In this document: piece after piece, positions 8,446 to 17,901 of the stretch
How the letters are laid out: the number at the start of each line of letters is the position of its first letter
How positions within the stretch are numbered: position 1 is the stretch's first letter
Notes under the pieces: generated by a model
The model's database searches: none
The model's input: the letters and a program-made list of their open reading frames with translations, nothing else
What the model was told of the DNA's origin: nothing
Translations under genes and position numbers: made by a program
From: Pseudoxanthomonas japonensis
GTDB taxonomy: Bacteria > Pseudomonadota > Gammaproteobacteria > Xanthomonadales > Xanthomonadaceae
Direction: 5' to 3'
DNA length: 64,000 nt
Assembly: GCF_010093445.1 (NCBI RefSeq)
Contig: NZ_PDWW01000002.1
Coordinates: forward strand, 186,001 to 250,000

Positions 8446-9489
8446 TCAGTCCGCGAGGTCGTCGCGGAACCTTTCGAAGGCGGCGATGCCATCGTCCACG
8501 GTGACCAGTTCCATCACGCCGTCGTGTTCGATCTTGGTGCCCCATTTGAGCTCGGCGGCCGGTTTGCCCTTGTAGCGGCGCGCCGCGTCGTCGTAGCGGT
8601 CCACGCAGTAGCGAACGGTGGAGTAGGGACCGCTGCGGCGCGGATTGCTGGCCGCGTGCAGGCCCAGCACCGCCGTGCCCATGGCATTGGCGATGTGCAT
8701 GGGGCCGGAATCGGGTGTCATCACCAGATCCGCGCGCGCCAGCAGGGCCGGCAGCTGCTTCAACGTGTCCTTGCCGACCAGATCCAGGACCGGTGCCTGC
8801 ATGGCGGCGATGATGGCGTCGGCGGTCTTCCGCTCCAGGTCGCTGCGCCCGCCGCACAGCACCACGCGCCAGCCCTGTGCGGCGGCATGGTCGGCCACGG
8901 CGGCGTAGCGGTCGGCGAACCAGTTGCGGCGCACATGGCTGGAGCAGGGCGAAATCACCAGCGTCCGCCTCCCGTCCGCGGGCCATTGCGCGGCGGCCCA
9001 CGCGTGCGCGTCGGCGGGCACCGGCAGGTCCCACACGACCTGGGTCTGCTTCAATCCCAGCGGTTCGCAGAAGCTGCCCATCGCGTCCAGCACATGGATG
9101 CCCGGGCGGTCAGGGATGCGCTCGTTGATGACCAGCCCGTGCAGGTCCTTAGAGCGGCTGCGGTCGTAGCCGATGCGGCGCCGTGCGGGAATGAAGGCCG
9201 ACAGCAGGTTCGCGCGCAGGGCCACCTGCATCTGCAGCAGCGCGTCGAAGCGGCCCGGCATTTCCCCTCGCAGCGCACGCATGCCGGCCAGCCCGGTCTT
9301 CTTGTCGTAGGTGTGGAAGGTGACGCCTTCCAGGCCTTCGAGCAGCTTGAAGCCGCCCTTGTCGATCACCCAGTGCAGGTGCAACTGCGGCCAGTGCCGC
9401 TGCAGGGTGCGCACCAGCGGCACGACATGGGTCACGTCGCCGAGGGCGGACAGGCGCAGCAGGCACAATGAGGGGGGAATCGTGGACAA
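8446..9489 (-). CDS. waaC: Glycosyltransferase family 9 (LPS heptosyltransferase-like)
   Basis: Adds a heptose-like residue to the lipid A-Kdo inner core of lipopolysaccharide at the inner face of the membrane. The 347 residues show the GT9 pattern: LRLSALGDVTHVVPLV at the N terminus, a central INERIPDRPGIH region, and the C-terminal nucleotide-sugar site MTPDSGPMHIANAMG. The frame begins with a TTG codon at 9489, and no ATG or GTG is available upstream before a stop. A second TTG seven codons later, just before CLLRLSALG, is also possible. The divergent kdkA starts only 19 bases away, linking two LPS core genes. Which heptosyltransferase position it fills (I or other) is inferred; the gene symbol is tentative. 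Confidence 0.82.
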   Translation of the reverse strand: MSTIPPSLCLLRLSALGDVTHVVPLVRTLQRHWPQLHLHWVIDKGGFKLLEGLEGVTFHTYDKKTGLAGMRALRGEMPGRFDALLQMQVALRANLLSAFIPARRRIGYDRSRSKDLHGLVINERIPDRPGIHVLDAMGSFCEPLGLKQTQVVWDLPVPADAHAWAAAQWPADGRRTLVISPCSSHVRRNWFADRYAAVADHAAAQGWRVVLCGGRSDLERKTADAIIAAMQAPVLDLVGKDTLKQLPALLARADLVMTPDSGPMHIANAMGTAVLGLHAASNPRRSGPYSTVRYCVDRYDDAARRYKGKPAAELKWGTKIEHDGVMELVTVDDGIAAFERFRDDLAD

Positions 9490-9508
9490 GTGTTGTTAGA
9501 CTCGCTGG

Positions 9509-10258
9509 ATGGTCGGTTTTGACGCCTCGGAATCCCTGACGCCGTTCCGCGAAGGCAGCGGATACGGTGCGATTCTGTTCGACCGCAAACACCTGCGGCA
9601 AGCGGATCCGGACTGGTTCGTGCCGGAGAAGTGGGGCGAGCGCGCCCGGCCGGTGGACAGCGGTGGCCGTGGCAGCGCGTGGTTCATCGATGCGCCCTCC
9701 AGCCAGTGCGTGCTGCGCCACTACCGGCGCGGCGGGCTGGCCGCGCGTTTCAGCCAGGATCGCTACTTGTGGCACGGCCCCGACCGGACCAGGAGCTTCG
9801 CCGAATTCCGCCTGACGCGCGCGCTGTTGGCGCGCGGGCTGCCGGTGCCGCGCCCGGTGGCGGCCAGCTATGTGCGCGACGGCATGTTCTACCGCGCCTC
9901 GATCCTGGTGGAACGGCTGATGGAGGTGCGCACGCTCGCCGACATCGCCGGGCAGGCCGAGGGGCACGCGCCGTGGGAAAGCACGGGCCGGCTGGTGGCG
10001 CGCTTCCATCGGGCCGGGTTGGATCACGCGGACCTCAATGCGCAGAACATCCTCTTCGACCCGAGCGGTCACGGCTGGCTGATCGATTTCGACCGCGGCC
10101 GCCTGCGCATTCCTGCGACGGCCTGGCGCGAACAGAATCTGGCGCGGCTTCGCCGTTCCCTGATCAAGCTGCGCGGTGCGCGCAGCGAGGAGGCGGTGGG
10201 TCAGGATTTCGCCCAGCTCCGCCGCGCCTACGACCACGCTTGGTCGCGGGGCTACTGA
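9509..10258 (+). CDS. kdkA: 3-deoxy-D-manno-octulosonic acid (Kdo) kinase
   Basis: Phosphorylates the 4-position of Kdo in the inner core of LPS using ATP. The 249-residue protein has the Kdo-kinase/eukaryotic-kinase-like fold: VLRHYRRGG for the nucleotide lysine/arginine region, [20 protein letters not shown], then the catalytic loop [12 protein letters not shown] and [10 protein letters not shown] for the metal-binding aspartate. The family is typical of organisms that carry a single phosphorylated Kdo. The start ATG lies 19 bases from the divergent heptosyltransferase gene. The stop is followed after one base by the MBL gene. Confidence 0.93.
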   Translation: MVGFDASESLTPFREGSGYGAILFDRKHLRQADPDWFVPEKWGERARPVDSGGRGSAWFIDAPSSQCVLRHYRRGGLAARFSQDRYLWHGPDRTRSFAEFRLTRALLARGLPVPRPVAASYVRDGMFYRASILVERLMEVRTLADIAGQAEGHAPWESTGRLVARFHRAGLDHADLNAQNILFDPSGHGWLIDFDRGRLRIPATAWREQNLARLRRSLIKLRGARSEEAVGQDFAQLRRAYDHAWSRGY

Positions 10259-10259
10259 G

Positions 10260-11012
10260 ATGGGCTGGACGCTGCGCTTCCTGGGCGTGGGCAATGCCGG
10301 CGCGGTCGAGCTTGGCTCGGCGATGGCGACGCTGGAACGCGACGGCGCGCCATGGCTGACGATCGACTGCGGCGGTGAAGGGCTGACCGCCTACCAGGCG
10401 CGTTACGACGGCATGCCCGATGCGGTGTTCATCACCCACGTGCACCTGGACCACGTCGCCGGCATGGAGCGGCTGTTCGTGGCCAGCTACTTCGATGAGG
10501 CGCGTCGCGGCAAGGTCCGCCTGTACGTGCCGGCGCCGCTGGTGCCGGTGCTGCACCAGCGCATCGCCAGCTACCCGAATGTACTAGCCGAGGGCGGTGC
10601 GAACTTCTGGGACGCGTTCCAGCTGATTCCGGTCGGCGAGGCGTTCTGGCATGACGGGCAGCGGCTGGAAGTGTTCCCGGTGCGCCATCACTGGCCGGAC
10701 ACCGCGTTCGGGCTTCGTCTGCGCGGCAGCGTGGTGTGGACCGGCGATACGCGCCCGATTCCCGAGATGCTGGCGCGCCATGCCGACGCCGGCGAGGTGA
10801 TCGCACACGACTGCGCGCTGCATGGCAATCCGTCGCACAGCGGCATCGACGACCTGGAGCGCGAGTACCCGGCGGCGTTGCTGGCGCGTTGCGTGCTGTA
10901 CCACTACGCCAGCGTGGAGGACGCCGAAGCGCTGCGCGCGCACGGCCATCGCGTCGCGGAGGCGGGCGAGGGTCTTCCGCTGGTGGCGCCATTGCCGACC
11001 GTGCTGCCGTGA
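10260..11012 (+). CDS. MBL-fold metallo-hydrolase (RNase Z/PhnP-like)
   Basis: A 250-residue metallo-beta-lactamase-fold protein. The metal site motif THVHLDHVAGMERLF, further ligands near RHHWPDTAFG, WTGDTRPIPE and the HDCALHG segment place it in the group that includes RNase Z, PhnP and related phosphodiesterases. Exact substrate is not evident, and the tRNA-processing RNase Z signature cannot be confirmed by eye. It starts one base after kdkA stops, and its stop overlaps the moaA GTG start by four bases, so it is embedded in the kdkA-moa transcription unit. Confidence 0.83.
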   Translation: MGWTLRFLGVGNAGAVELGSAMATLERDGAPWLTIDCGGEGLTAYQARYDGMPDAVFITHVHLDHVAGMERLFVASYFDEARRGKVRLYVPAPLVPVLHQRIASYPNVLAEGGANFWDAFQLIPVGEAFWHDGQRLEVFPVRHHWPDTAFGLRLRGSVVWTGDTRPIPEMLARHADAGEVIAHDCALHGNPSHSGIDDLEREYPAALLARCVLYHYASVEDAEALRAHGHRVAEAGEGLPLVAPLPTVLP

Positions 11013-12022
11013 ATCCGGTTCCGCTGCCGCACGATCTGCTGGGGCGTCCGCTGCACGACCTGCGCCTGTCGGTCATCGATGCCTGCAATTTCCGTTGCGG
11101 GTACTGCATGCCTGCCGACCGCGTGCCCGAGGACTACGGCACAGACGCCTCGCAACGGCTGTCCTTCGACGAGATCGACACGCTGGTGCGCGCCTTCGTG
11201 CGGCTGGGCACGCGCAAGCTGCGGCTGACCGGTGGCGAACCGCTGCTGCGCAAGCGCCTGCCCGAGCTGGTCCGCCGCCTGGCGGTGATTCCCGGGTTGG
11301 ACGACATCGCCCTGACCACCAACGGCATGCTGCTCGCGCAGCATGCGCAGGCGCTGCACGAGGCGGGTCTGCGACGCATCACCGTCAGCCTGGACGCGCT
11401 GGATCCGCAGGTGTTCGCCGACATGTCGGGACGGCGGGGGCGGGTGGAGGATGTGCTGGTGGGTATCGATGCCGCGGTCGCGGCCGGTTTCCGGCGACTC
11501 AAGATCAATGCCGTGGTGCAGGGCGGCGTCAATGAGGACCAGGTGCTGCCACTGGTCGAGCGTTTCCGCGGCACCGGCCATGTGGTGCGCTTCATCGAGT
11601 TCATGGATGTCGGCGACAGCAATGACTGGCGCCGCGACCGCATGGTGCCCTCATCGGTGCTGCGCGACCGCATCGCCGCCCACTGGCCGTTGCACCCGCT
11701 GCAGGCGGATTATCGCGGCGAGGTGGCCGAGCGCTACGGGTTCGACGATGGCGAGGGCGAAGTCGGTTTCGTCAGCTCCGTCAGCACGCCGTTCTGTGGC
11801 GACTGCCATCGTGCGCGCGTCTCCGCGGACGGGCGGCTGTTCACCTGCCTGTTCGCGGCGGACGGCGCCGACCTGCGCACCGTCGTCGCGCGGGGCGAGG
11901 ATGCACTCGCTGCGCATGTCGCCGACCTGTGGCGCGCCCGCGGCGACCGTTACAGCGAACTGCGCGGCAGCCCGGAAGTACGGGACCGCCGGCGCGTCGA
12001 GATGTATCTTATCGGCGGTTGA
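11009..12022 (+). CDS. moaA: GTP 3',8-cyclase (molybdenum cofactor biosynthesis protein A)
   Basis: A radical-SAM enzyme that converts GTP to 3',8-cyclo-7,8-dihydro-GTP, the first step of molybdopterin synthesis. The N-terminal 4Fe-4S motif CNFRCGYC supplies C26, C30 and C33. The C-terminal cluster cysteines are in the FCGDCHRAR...LFTCLF stretch. The protein ends in the double glycine (LIGG) needed for activity in this family. The GTG start overlaps the MBL gene stop (GTGA). The 337-residue length is normal. moaC, moaD and moaE follow in order. Confidence 0.96.
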   Translation: MNPVPLPHDLLGRPLHDLRLSVIDACNFRCGYCMPADRVPEDYGTDASQRLSFDEIDTLVRAFVRLGTRKLRLTGGEPLLRKRLPELVRRLAVIPGLDDIALTTNGMLLAQHAQALHEAGLRRITVSLDALDPQVFADMSGRRGRVEDVLVGIDAAVAAGFRRLKINAVVQGGVNEDQVLPLVERFRGTGHVVRFIEFMDVGDSNDWRRDRMVPSSVLRDRIAAHWPLHPLQADYRGEVAERYGFDDGEGEVGFVSSVSTPFCGDCHRARVSADGRLFTCLFAADGADLRTVVARGEDALAAHVADLWRARGDRYSELRGSPEVRDRRRVEMYLIGG

Positions 12023-12038
12023 ACCGCGCAGGATCCGC

Positions 12039-12524
12039 ATGCCCCGCAAGACCCTGACCCATCTCGATGCCGATGGCCGACCGGCCATGGTGGACGTCTC
12101 CGGCAAGGCGTCGACCGCACGCGAAGCGCTGGCCACCTGTCGCGTGCGCTTTCCGGCGGATGTGGCGCGCGAGTTGAAGCGCACTGGCTTGCGCAGTGCG
12201 AAAGGGGGCATCGTGGACACCGCGATCATCGCCGGCACGATGGCGGTGAAACGCACGCACGAACTGATTCCGTTCTGCCATCCGTTGCCGATCGACGGCT
12301 GCCGCCTGGCGGTCGACTGGGATGGCGACGCCACGCTGCGCATCGACTGCCAGGTCCGCACGGTGCACCGCACCGGCGTGGAGATGGAAGCGTTGACGGG
12401 CGCCACCGTCGCCGCGTTGACGGTCTACGACATGTGCAAGGCGCTGTCGCATGCGATCGTGCTGGGGCCGGCGAAACTGGTGGGCAAGCGCGGCGGCAAG
12501 CGCGACGTGGGCCAGGTGCGATGA
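12039..12524 (+). CDS. moaC: Cyclic pyranopterin monophosphate synthase
   Basis: Works with MoaA to convert cyclo-dihydro-GTP to cyclic pyranopterin monophosphate. The 161 residues carry the family signatures: [14 protein letters not shown] near the start, [30 protein letters not shown] in the middle, and the catalytic segment around [24 protein letters not shown]. The start lies 16 bases after moaA, with GCAGGATC upstream as ribosome site. The ATGA at the end overlaps the start of moaD. Confidence 0.96.
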   Translation: MPRKTLTHLDADGRPAMVDVSGKASTAREALATCRVRFPADVARELKRTGLRSAKGGIVDTAIIAGTMAVKRTHELIPFCHPLPIDGCRLAVDWDGDATLRIDCQVRTVHRTGVEMEALTGATVAALTVYDMCKALSHAIVLGPAKLVGKRGGKRDVGQVR

Positions 12525-12763
12525 CCCAGGTGACGCTGCTCTATTTCGCCAGCCTGCGCGAGCGTGCCGGGGTCGCCAGCGAAGCGGTCACCACGGCCGC
12601 GGCAGATCTGGCTGGCGTGTACGACGAAGCGCAGGCGCGGCACGGGTTCACCTGGCCGCGCGAGCACCTGCGGGTGGCGGTGGATGGCGAGTTCGCGCGC
12701 TGGGGCGACGCCCCGCTCGCGGCCAGCGAGATCGCCTTCATCCCGCCCGTGAGCGGGGGCTGA
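12521..12763 (+). CDS. moaD: Molybdopterin synthase sulfur carrier subunit
   Basis: A small ubiquitin-like carrier (80 residues) whose C-terminal glycine is thiocarboxylated to donate sulfur to molybdopterin. It has the expected [12 protein letters not shown] opening, the FIPPVSGG end, and the essential terminal Gly-Gly. It overlaps moaC by four bases and is followed by moaE after two bases. Confidence 0.95.
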   Translation: MTQVTLLYFASLRERAGVASEAVTTAAADLAGVYDEAQARHGFTWPREHLRVAVDGEFARWGDAPLAASEIAFIPPVSGG

Positions 12764-12765
12764 GC

Positions 12766-13194
12766 ATGCCGGGCTTCCATCTGTCGGAGACGCCGATCGA
12801 CGTCGCCCCGTTGCGTGCCGGCGTACTCGACCCACGCGCCGGCGGCTACGCCAGCTTCGAGGGGTGGGTACGCGACCATCATGCAGGGCGCGCCGTCGGC
12901 GGTCTCGACTATGAAGCCTATGCCGTGCTGGCAGAGCGCGAGGGCGAACGCATCATTGCAGAGGCGAAGGCGCGTTTCGACGTGATCGACGCCTGCTGCG
13001 TGCACCGCGTGGGCACGCTGGCCATCGGCGACCTGGCGGTCTGGGTCGGCGTGAGCGCGGCGCATCGTGGCGCAGCGTTCGACGCCTGCCGGTACATCAT
13101 CGACGAGACGAAGCGGCGCGTGCCGATCTGGAAACGCGAGCATTACCGCGAAGGCGATGCGGACTGGCTGCATCCGATGGCAGAGGAGGCGTGA
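12766..13194 (+). CDS. moaE: Molybdopterin synthase catalytic subunit
   Basis: Inserts two sulfurs into cyclic pyranopterin monophosphate, using MoaD thiocarboxylate, to make molybdopterin. The 142 residues show the MoaE pattern: GGYASFEGWVRDHHAGR, LDYEAYAVLAERE, and the active-site segment DETKRRVPIWKREHY with the two key lysines. The next gene starts inside its stop codon region (GTGA overlap), so it belongs to the same transcript. Confidence 0.95.
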   Translation: MPGFHLSETPIDVAPLRAGVLDPRAGGYASFEGWVRDHHAGRAVGGLDYEAYAVLAEREGERIIAEAKARFDVIDACCVHRVGTLAIGDLAVWVGVSAAHRGAAFDACRYIIDETKRRVPIWKREHYREGDADWLHPMAEEA

Positions 13195-14213
13195 GCGTGC
13201 TGCGCGCGTTGCTGTTCACTGCCGCGCTGGCTGCGACAGTTGGCGCGTCGTCGCCCGCGACGAAGGCGGCCGAGCTGCTGGTCGGCAACAAGTCGGCCGA
13301 TACGGTCTGGCGCCTGTCGCTCCGCGACGGCCGCCGGATCGGCGAGTTCCGCACGGGCGAAGCGCCGCACGAGATCGCCGTCGCACCCGATGGCCGGTCG
13401 GCCGTGGTGACGAACTATGGCGAAGCGAAGACCGGCAGCACGCTGTCGGTACTCGACCTGGTGGGCGGCACGCCGACGCGGTCGATCGACCTGGGCCAGC
13501 ATGGCGCGCCGCATGGGCTTCGCTTCCTGCCGGACGGCCGCCGCGTGCTGGTGACCACGGAGGCGTCGGCCAGCGTATTGATCGTGGATGTCGGCACGGG
13601 CGAGATCGAACGGGAGATCGAGGTCGGTGCCGGGACCGGCCACATGATCGCGGTGTCGCCCGACGGCCAGGCCGCCTACCTGACCAAGATCCAGGCCGGC
13701 ACCGTGAGCCGGATTGACCTGGAGGCCGGCACGAAGACTGTCGAACGACCAGCAGGGAAGGGCGCGGAGGGTGTCGCGGTCCGACCGGATGGCGCCGAGG
13801 TCTGGGTGACCAACCGCGAAGACGGCACGTTGACCGTGCACGATCCGCGCACGCTCGCAGTCAAGCGCCGGATGAGCAGCAAGGGATTCCCGATCCGCGT
13901 CGTGTTCTCGGCCGATGGCACGTTGGCCTTCGTCACCAACGCGCGTGCGGCAACGCTCGCCGTGTTCAATGCGCGCACCAAGGTGCCGGTCGCGACCGTA
14001 TCGCTGTCGCGCGACGACATGACCTACCAGCCCACGATGCTGGGCAATGCCGCGCTGCCGATCGGTGTGGTGGCCGCAGCCGATCGTCCGCGGGCCTACG
14101 TGGCGATCAGCGGTGGCGACAGGATCGCCGTCATCGACACGCAGCGCTGGCAGGTGATCGACTACTGGGTCACCGGCCGTGAGCCGGATGCGCTGGGCAT
14201 CGTCGCGGACTAG
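13191..14213 (+). CDS. Secreted YVTN-type beta-propeller protein
   Basis: A 340-residue predicted periplasmic protein with an N-terminal signal peptide (LRALLFTAALAATVG) and a seven-bladed-propeller pattern. Repeats of the type VAPDGRSAVVTNYG, FLPDGRRVLVTTE, VSPDGQAAYLT, VRPDGAEVWVTN, FSADGTLAFVTNAR are characteristic of the YVTN/YncE family. Substrate or partner is unknown; several family members bind DNA, metals or quinoprotein partners. GTG at 13191 overlaps the moaE stop; an alternative GTG lies six bases on. Its place at the end of the moa operon may mean it serves a molybdoenzyme, but this is inference. Confidence 0.82.
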   Translation: MSVLRALLFTAALAATVGASSPATKAAELLVGNKSADTVWRLSLRDGRRIGEFRTGEAPHEIAVAPDGRSAVVTNYGEAKTGSTLSVLDLVGGTPTRSIDLGQHGAPHGLRFLPDGRRVLVTTEASASVLIVDVGTGEIEREIEVGAGTGHMIAVSPDGQAAYLTKIQAGTVSRIDLEAGTKTVERPAGKGAEGVAVRPDGAEVWVTNREDGTLTVHDPRTLAVKRRMSSKGFPIRVVFSADGTLAFVTNARAATLAVFNARTKVPVATVSLSRDDMTYQPTMLGNAALPIGVVAAADRPRAYVAISGGDRIAVIDTQRWQVIDYWVTGREPDALGIVAD

Positions 14214-14296
14214 GGTGCTCCGCGGTACGTCCGCGACCATGGCGCCGATGCCGTCGCAACGGCAGCGGAGAGTGACTGGCCAATGTCTGAAAAGGC

Positions 14297-14404
14297 GGTA
14301 GCCCCGCCGGCTGACCTCGGCGCCCGCGTCGATCGATACCGTTGCTGCCTTCCGGCCCTGGCGGGATTTTCGACCTAGCGTCGCGAGGGGCCGACGGGGC
14401 CACC
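14297..14404 (-). ncRNA. ffs: Signal recognition particle 4.5S RNA
   Basis: On the minus strand the conserved SRP RNA core is visible as GCCAGGGCCGGAAGG then CAGCAACGG, containing the Ffh-binding GGAA tetraloop and internal loops. The ends pair as expected for the long hairpin: GGTGGCCCCG near the 5' end with CGGGGCTACC near the 3' end. A CTTTTC stretch follows. The exact ends are estimated from pairing. Confidence 0.9.
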
Positions 14405-14410
14405 ATAGAC

Positions 14411-14437
14411 ACGAAACCGCGCCGGAGCGCGGTTCGT
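14411..14437 (-). terminator. Probable terminator of tRNA-Ser(GGA)
   Basis: A hairpin of about 11 bp (ACGAACCGCGC / GCGCGGTTTCGT with one bulged base, loop TCCG) lies between tRNA-Ser and ffs on the minus strand. The T run is weak. Confidence 0.5.
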
Positions 14438-14469
14438 CGTCAACCCACCGTGGCGGGTTGCGATGGAAC

Positions 14470-14562
14470 TGGCGGAGAGAGGGGGATTCGAACCCCCGAA
14501 GCGCGGTTTAGACGCTTACACACTTTCCAGGCGTGCTCCTTCAACCACTCGGACACCTCTCC
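14470..14562 (-). tRNA. tRNA-Ser (anticodon GGA)
   Basis: Minus-strand class II tRNA of 93 bases. The GGAGAGG acceptor pairs with CCTCTCT, with the usual weak pair near the end. The anticodon loop carries GGA within GCCTGGAAAGT, a long variable arm follows, and the T arm is GGGTTCGAATCCC. CCA is encoded. Confidence 0.94.
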
Positions 14563-14693
14563 GGGACCTGAACGCGACCGGGGCCGCTTTCAGGGGCGTG
14601 AATTCTAGCCTTCGCGGGGGTGCGGCCACAAGCGAAGCCGTGCGCGGGCCATCGGGCGGAGGGAGGACGGGCGGGGCGTGGCACAATGTCGGC

Positions 14694-16466
14694 ATGTCCT
14701 ACCTCGTCCTCGCCCGCAAGTGGCGTCCCAAGCGTTTCGCCGAGCTGGTGGGCCAGGAACACGTGGTCCGCGCGCTGACCAACGCGCTGGACAGTGGTCG
14801 CGTCCACCACGCGTTCCTGTTCACCGGCACGCGCGGCGTTGGCAAGACCACGATCGCCCGCATCTTCGCCAAGTCGCTGAACTGCGAGAAGGGCACCAGC
14901 GCCGATCCCTGCGGCCAGTGCCCGGCCTGCCTCGACATCGATGCCGGCCGCTACATCGACCTGCTGGAAATCGACGCCGCGTCGAACACCGGCGTGGACG
15001 ATGTGCGCGAGGTGATCGAGAACGCGCAGTACATGCCGTCGCGTGGCAAGTTCAAGGTCTACCTGATCGACGAAGTGCACATGCTGTCGAAGGCGGCGTT
15101 CAACGCGCTGCTGAAGACGCTGGAAGAGCCGCCGGAGCACGTGAAGTTCCTGCTGGCGACCACCGACCCGCAGAAGCTGCCGGTCACCGTGCTGTCGCGC
15201 TGCCTGCAGTTCAACCTGAAGCGGCTGGACGAGGAGCAGATCCGCGGGCAGATGACGAAGATCCTCGGCGCCGAGGCGATCGAGGCCGACGCGTCCGCCA
15301 TCGCCCAGCTCGCGCGGGCGGCCGACGGTTCGCTGCGCGACGGCCTGTCGCTGCTCGACCAGGCCATTGCCTATGCCGGCGGCGCCCTGCGCGACGAGGG
15401 CGTGCGCACCATGCTCGGCACGGTGGACCGTACCCAGGTCAGCGCCATGCTCGCTGCCCTGGCGCAGGGCGATGGCGAGGAACTGTTGCAGGTGGTCGCG
15501 CGGCTGGCGGAGTTCTCGCCCGACTGGGGCGGCGTGCTTGATGCGCTGGCCGAGGCCTTGCACCGCATCCAGGTGCGTCAACTCGTGCCATCGGCCGATG
15601 TCGAGGCGGAAGGCGTCGATGTCGATGCGTTCGCCGGACAGCTGCGGCCGGAAGTGGTGCAGCTCTGGTACCAGATGGCGATCAATGGCCGTCGCGATAT
15701 GCACCTGGCGCCCAGTGGGCGCGCGGGTTTCGAGATGAGCGTGCTGCGCATGCTGGCTTTCCGGCCGGCGCAGCCGGGCGAGATGCGCGGCGAAGCGCGT
15801 ACGTCTCCTGCCAGCGCGGCCGCGGCTCCGGAGGCGCCGTCTCCGTCCGCCCATGCGCCCGCCGCCGTGCACGCCAAGGCGCAGGCGCCCGTGATGCCGC
15901 CGCAGCAGATGGCACGCGAAGAGGTCCCGCTGCCGCGTGCGGCAGCCGATGATGCGCCGCCGTGGCTTCCCGCCGAAGCGATGAAGGCTTCGGTACCTTC
16001 AGTACCCGCACCTGCACCTGCACCTGCACCGCCCGTGTCCGGCGCGCCGTCCTCGACGATGCCCGTCGACATCGGCATCACCGATGCCGAGACGTGGCTG
16101 CACTTCGCCAGCACCTGCGGCCTCAAGGGCGTCGGCAAGCAGCTGGTCGACAACGTCGCCTTCGCCGGTTATGCGAACGGCACGCTGACGCTCGCGCTCG
16201 ACAGCGGTTTCGACTACCTGCGCTCGGAGCGCACGCTCGGTGAACTCGGCGAGGCCATCGCCAGCCGCTACGGCGTGGCGCCGCGCCTTGCGTTCGCGAC
16301 GACCACCGCCGATGGCGAAACACTGAAGCAGCGCAGCCACCGGCAGCGCGACGAGCGCCAGAACGTCGCCGAGGAAACCTTCATGAACCATCCGGACGTG
16401 CGGCAGCTGATGCAGCAGCATGGCGCCAGGCTCGTGCCGGATTCCATCCGACCTTACGAAGAGTGA
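14694..16466 (+). CDS. dnaX: DNA polymerase III subunits tau/gamma (clamp loader ATPase)
   Basis: The AAA+ motor of the clamp loader that places the beta sliding clamp on primed DNA. The Walker A motif GTRGVGKT is at residues 45-52. The zinc module has C64, C73, C76 and C79. LIDEVHML is Walker B, and [18 protein letters not shown] carries sensor I and the arginine-finger SRC. Domain III is followed by an Ala/Pro-rich linker and a C-terminal tau region. The 590 residues match a full tau. No obvious slippery A-run for a gamma frameshift was seen. The start at [10 protein letters not shown] is the universal start; longer in-frame sequence crosses the tRNA-Ser gene. It is followed eight bases on by ybaB and then recR, the standard order. 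Confidence 0.97.
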   Translation: MSYLVLARKWRPKRFAELVGQEHVVRALTNALDSGRVHHAFLFTGTRGVGKTTIARIFAKSLNCEKGTSADPCGQCPACLDIDAGRYIDLLEIDAASNTGVDDVREVIENAQYMPSRGKFKVYLIDEVHMLSKAAFNALLKTLEEPPEHVKFLLATTDPQKLPVTVLSRCLQFNLKRLDEEQIRGQMTKILGAEAIEADASAIAQLARAADGSLRDGLSLLDQAIAYAGGALRDEGVRTMLGTVDRTQVSAMLAALAQGDGEELLQVVARLAEFSPDWGGVLDALAEALHRIQVRQLVPSADVEAEGVDVDAFAGQLRPEVVQLWYQMAINGRRDMHLAPSGRAGFEMSVLRMLAFRPAQPGEMRGEARTSPASAAAAPEAPSPSAHAPAAVHAKAQAPVMPPQQMAREEVPLPRAAADDAPPWLPAEAMKASVPSVPAPAPAPAPPVSGAPSSTMPVDIGITDAETWLHFASTCGLKGVGKQLVDNVAFAGYANGTLTLALDSGFDYLRSERTLGELGEAIASRYGVAPRLAFATTTADGETLKQRSHRQRDERQNVAEETFMNHPDVRQLMQQHGARLVPDSIRPYEE

Positions 16467-16473
16467 TCACGAC

Positions 16474-16794
16474 ATGCGTGGAAACATCGCCCAACTGATG
16501 CAGCAGGCGCAGAAGATGCAGGAGAACCTGCAGCGCGCCCAGGAAGAACTCGCCAAGCTGGAAGTCACCGGCAACGCCGGCGGCGGCATGGTCAGCGTGA
16601 CCATGACCGGTGCCAAGGAGTGCCGCAAGGTCCGCATCGATCCGTCGCTGCTGTCGGATGCCGAGATGCTGGAAGACCTGATCGCGGCTGCATTCAACGA
16701 CGCGTCCAACAAGGTCGATGCCGAGTCGAAGTCGCGCATGGGCGCCGCCACGGCCGGCATGCCGCTGCCGCCCGGCATGAAGATGCCGTTCTGA
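16474..16794 (+). CDS. ybaB: YbaB/EbfC family nucleoid-associated protein
   Basis: A 106-residue DNA-binding protein of the YbaB/EbfC family, forming tweezer-like dimers. It has the N-terminal helix [18 protein letters not shown], the [18 protein letters not shown] sheet, and the [12 protein letters not shown] tail. It sits between dnaX and recR as in most proteobacteria, suggesting a link to replication-repair expression. Confidence 0.95.
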   Translation: MRGNIAQLMQQAQKMQENLQRAQEELAKLEVTGNAGGGMVSVTMTGAKECRKVRIDPSLLSDAEMLEDLIAAAFNDASNKVDAESKSRMGAATAGMPLPPGMKMPF

Positions 16795-16848
16795 TCTGCC
16801 GCTGGCATCGGTGACGGCATGTTCGCCGTCGCGGATGCCGAGACGATC

Positions 16849-17445
16849 ATGTCCAGTCCGCTGCTCGACCAGCTCATCGAGTCATTGCGCGTCCTGCCCG
16901 GCGTCGGGCAGAAGACGGCGCAGCGCATGGCCTACCACCTGCTCGACCGCGAGCGGGATGGCGGCAAGCGCCTGGCCGGCGTGCTGGCCGAGGCGCTGGA
17001 CCAGATCGGCCACTGCGAGCAATGCCGCGATTTCACCGAAGGCGCGATCTGCACGCTCTGCGCGAGCGGCAGCCGCGACCGCCACCAGCTCTGCATCGTC
17101 GAGTCGCCCTCGGATCGCCTGGCCATCGAGCAGGCCACCGGCTACCGGGGCGTCTATTTCGTCCTGCATGGCCGGCTGTCGCCGCTGGACGGCATCGGCC
17201 CGCGCGAACTGGGGCTGGATGCGTTGTCGGCGCGCCTGTCGCAGGGCGAAGTGACCGAGCTGATCATCGCCACCAATCCCACCGTCGAAGGTGAGGCCAC
17301 TGCGCATTACCTGGCGCAGCTGGCGCGGCAGCAGGGCGTGCGGCCCAGCCGCCTGGCGCACGGCGTACCGCTGGGTGGCGAACTGGAATACGTGGACCGC
17401 GGCACGCTGGCGCACGCCTTCGGCGGCCGCAGCGAAATGACCTGA
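16849..17445 (+). CDS. recR: Recombination mediator protein RecR
   Basis: With RecO (and RecF) it loads RecA on gapped DNA. At 198 residues it is normal size. It shows the helix-hairpin-helix [20 protein letters not shown], the zinc finger cysteines C56, C59, C68 and C71, and the Toprim domain with [13 protein letters not shown]. The start at [10 protein letters not shown] is preferred; an in-frame ATG at 16819 would add ten residues not seen in the family. Confidence 0.96.
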   Translation: MSSPLLDQLIESLRVLPGVGQKTAQRMAYHLLDRERDGGKRLAGVLAEALDQIGHCEQCRDFTEGAICTLCASGSRDRHQLCIVESPSDRLAIEQATGYRGVYFVLHGRLSPLDGIGPRELGLDALSARLSQGEVTELIIATNPTVEGEATAHYLAQLARQQGVRPSRLAHGVPLGGELEYVDRGTLAHAFGGRSEMT

Positions 17446-17471
17446 CCGAACGAGCACGAGGACGCAACCGC

Positions 17472-17825
17472 ATGACCGACACCATCTTCGCCAGGATCAT
17501 CCGCCGCGAGATCCCGGCCACCATCGTCTACGAAGACGATGACGTCCTTGGCTTCAAGGACATCGCCCCGCAGGCGCCGGTGCACGTGCTCTTCATTCCC
17601 AAGAACGAGGCGATTCCCACGCTCGACGACGTGCGTCCGGAACAGGCGCACCTGATCGGCAAGCTGGCGTTGGCTGCGGCGCATTACGCGCGCAGCGAAG
17701 GATTCGCGGAAGACGGTTACCGCATCGTGATGAACTGCCGCGAGGACGGCGGGCAGACCGTGTTCCACATTCACCTGCACCTGCTCGCCGGGGCGCCGCT
17801 CGGCCGCTTCGGCACGCCGGGCTGA
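17472..17825 (+). CDS. HIT-family nucleotide-binding protein (HinT-like)
   Basis: A 117-residue histidine-triad protein that hydrolyses purine nucleoside phosphoramidates and similar AMP conjugates. The triad is HIHLH at residues 99-103, preceded by NCREDGGQTV. The N-terminal FARIIRREIPATIVYEDD motif and the length match HinT/YcfF. It is the last gene of the dnaX-recR run and ends at a strong bidirectional hairpin. Confidence 0.94.
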   Translation: MTDTIFARIIRREIPATIVYEDDDVLGFKDIAPQAPVHVLFIPKNEAIPTLDDVRPEQAHLIGKLALAAAHYARSEGFAEDGYRIVMNCREDGGQTVFHIHLHLLAGAPLGRFGTPG

Positions 17826-17854
17826 GCGCCCATCCACGCAATGGCGGGACAAGA

Positions 17855-17879
17855 AAAAGCCGCTCGATGAGCGGCTTTT
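17855..17879. terminator. Bidirectional terminator between the HIT gene and slp
   Basis: An 11-bp stem AAAAGCCGCTC / GAGCGGCTTTT with a GAT loop, flanked by A and T runs. It can end transcription of the two convergent genes from either side. Confidence 0.9.
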
Positions 17880-17901
17880 CCGTTCGTTGCGATGGGGCTA
17901 C

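Noticed and set aside
15060-15240. Programmed frameshift for gamma production in dnaX
   Set aside because: No A AAA AAG-like slippery run with a following hairpin is present; only a full tau frame is supported.
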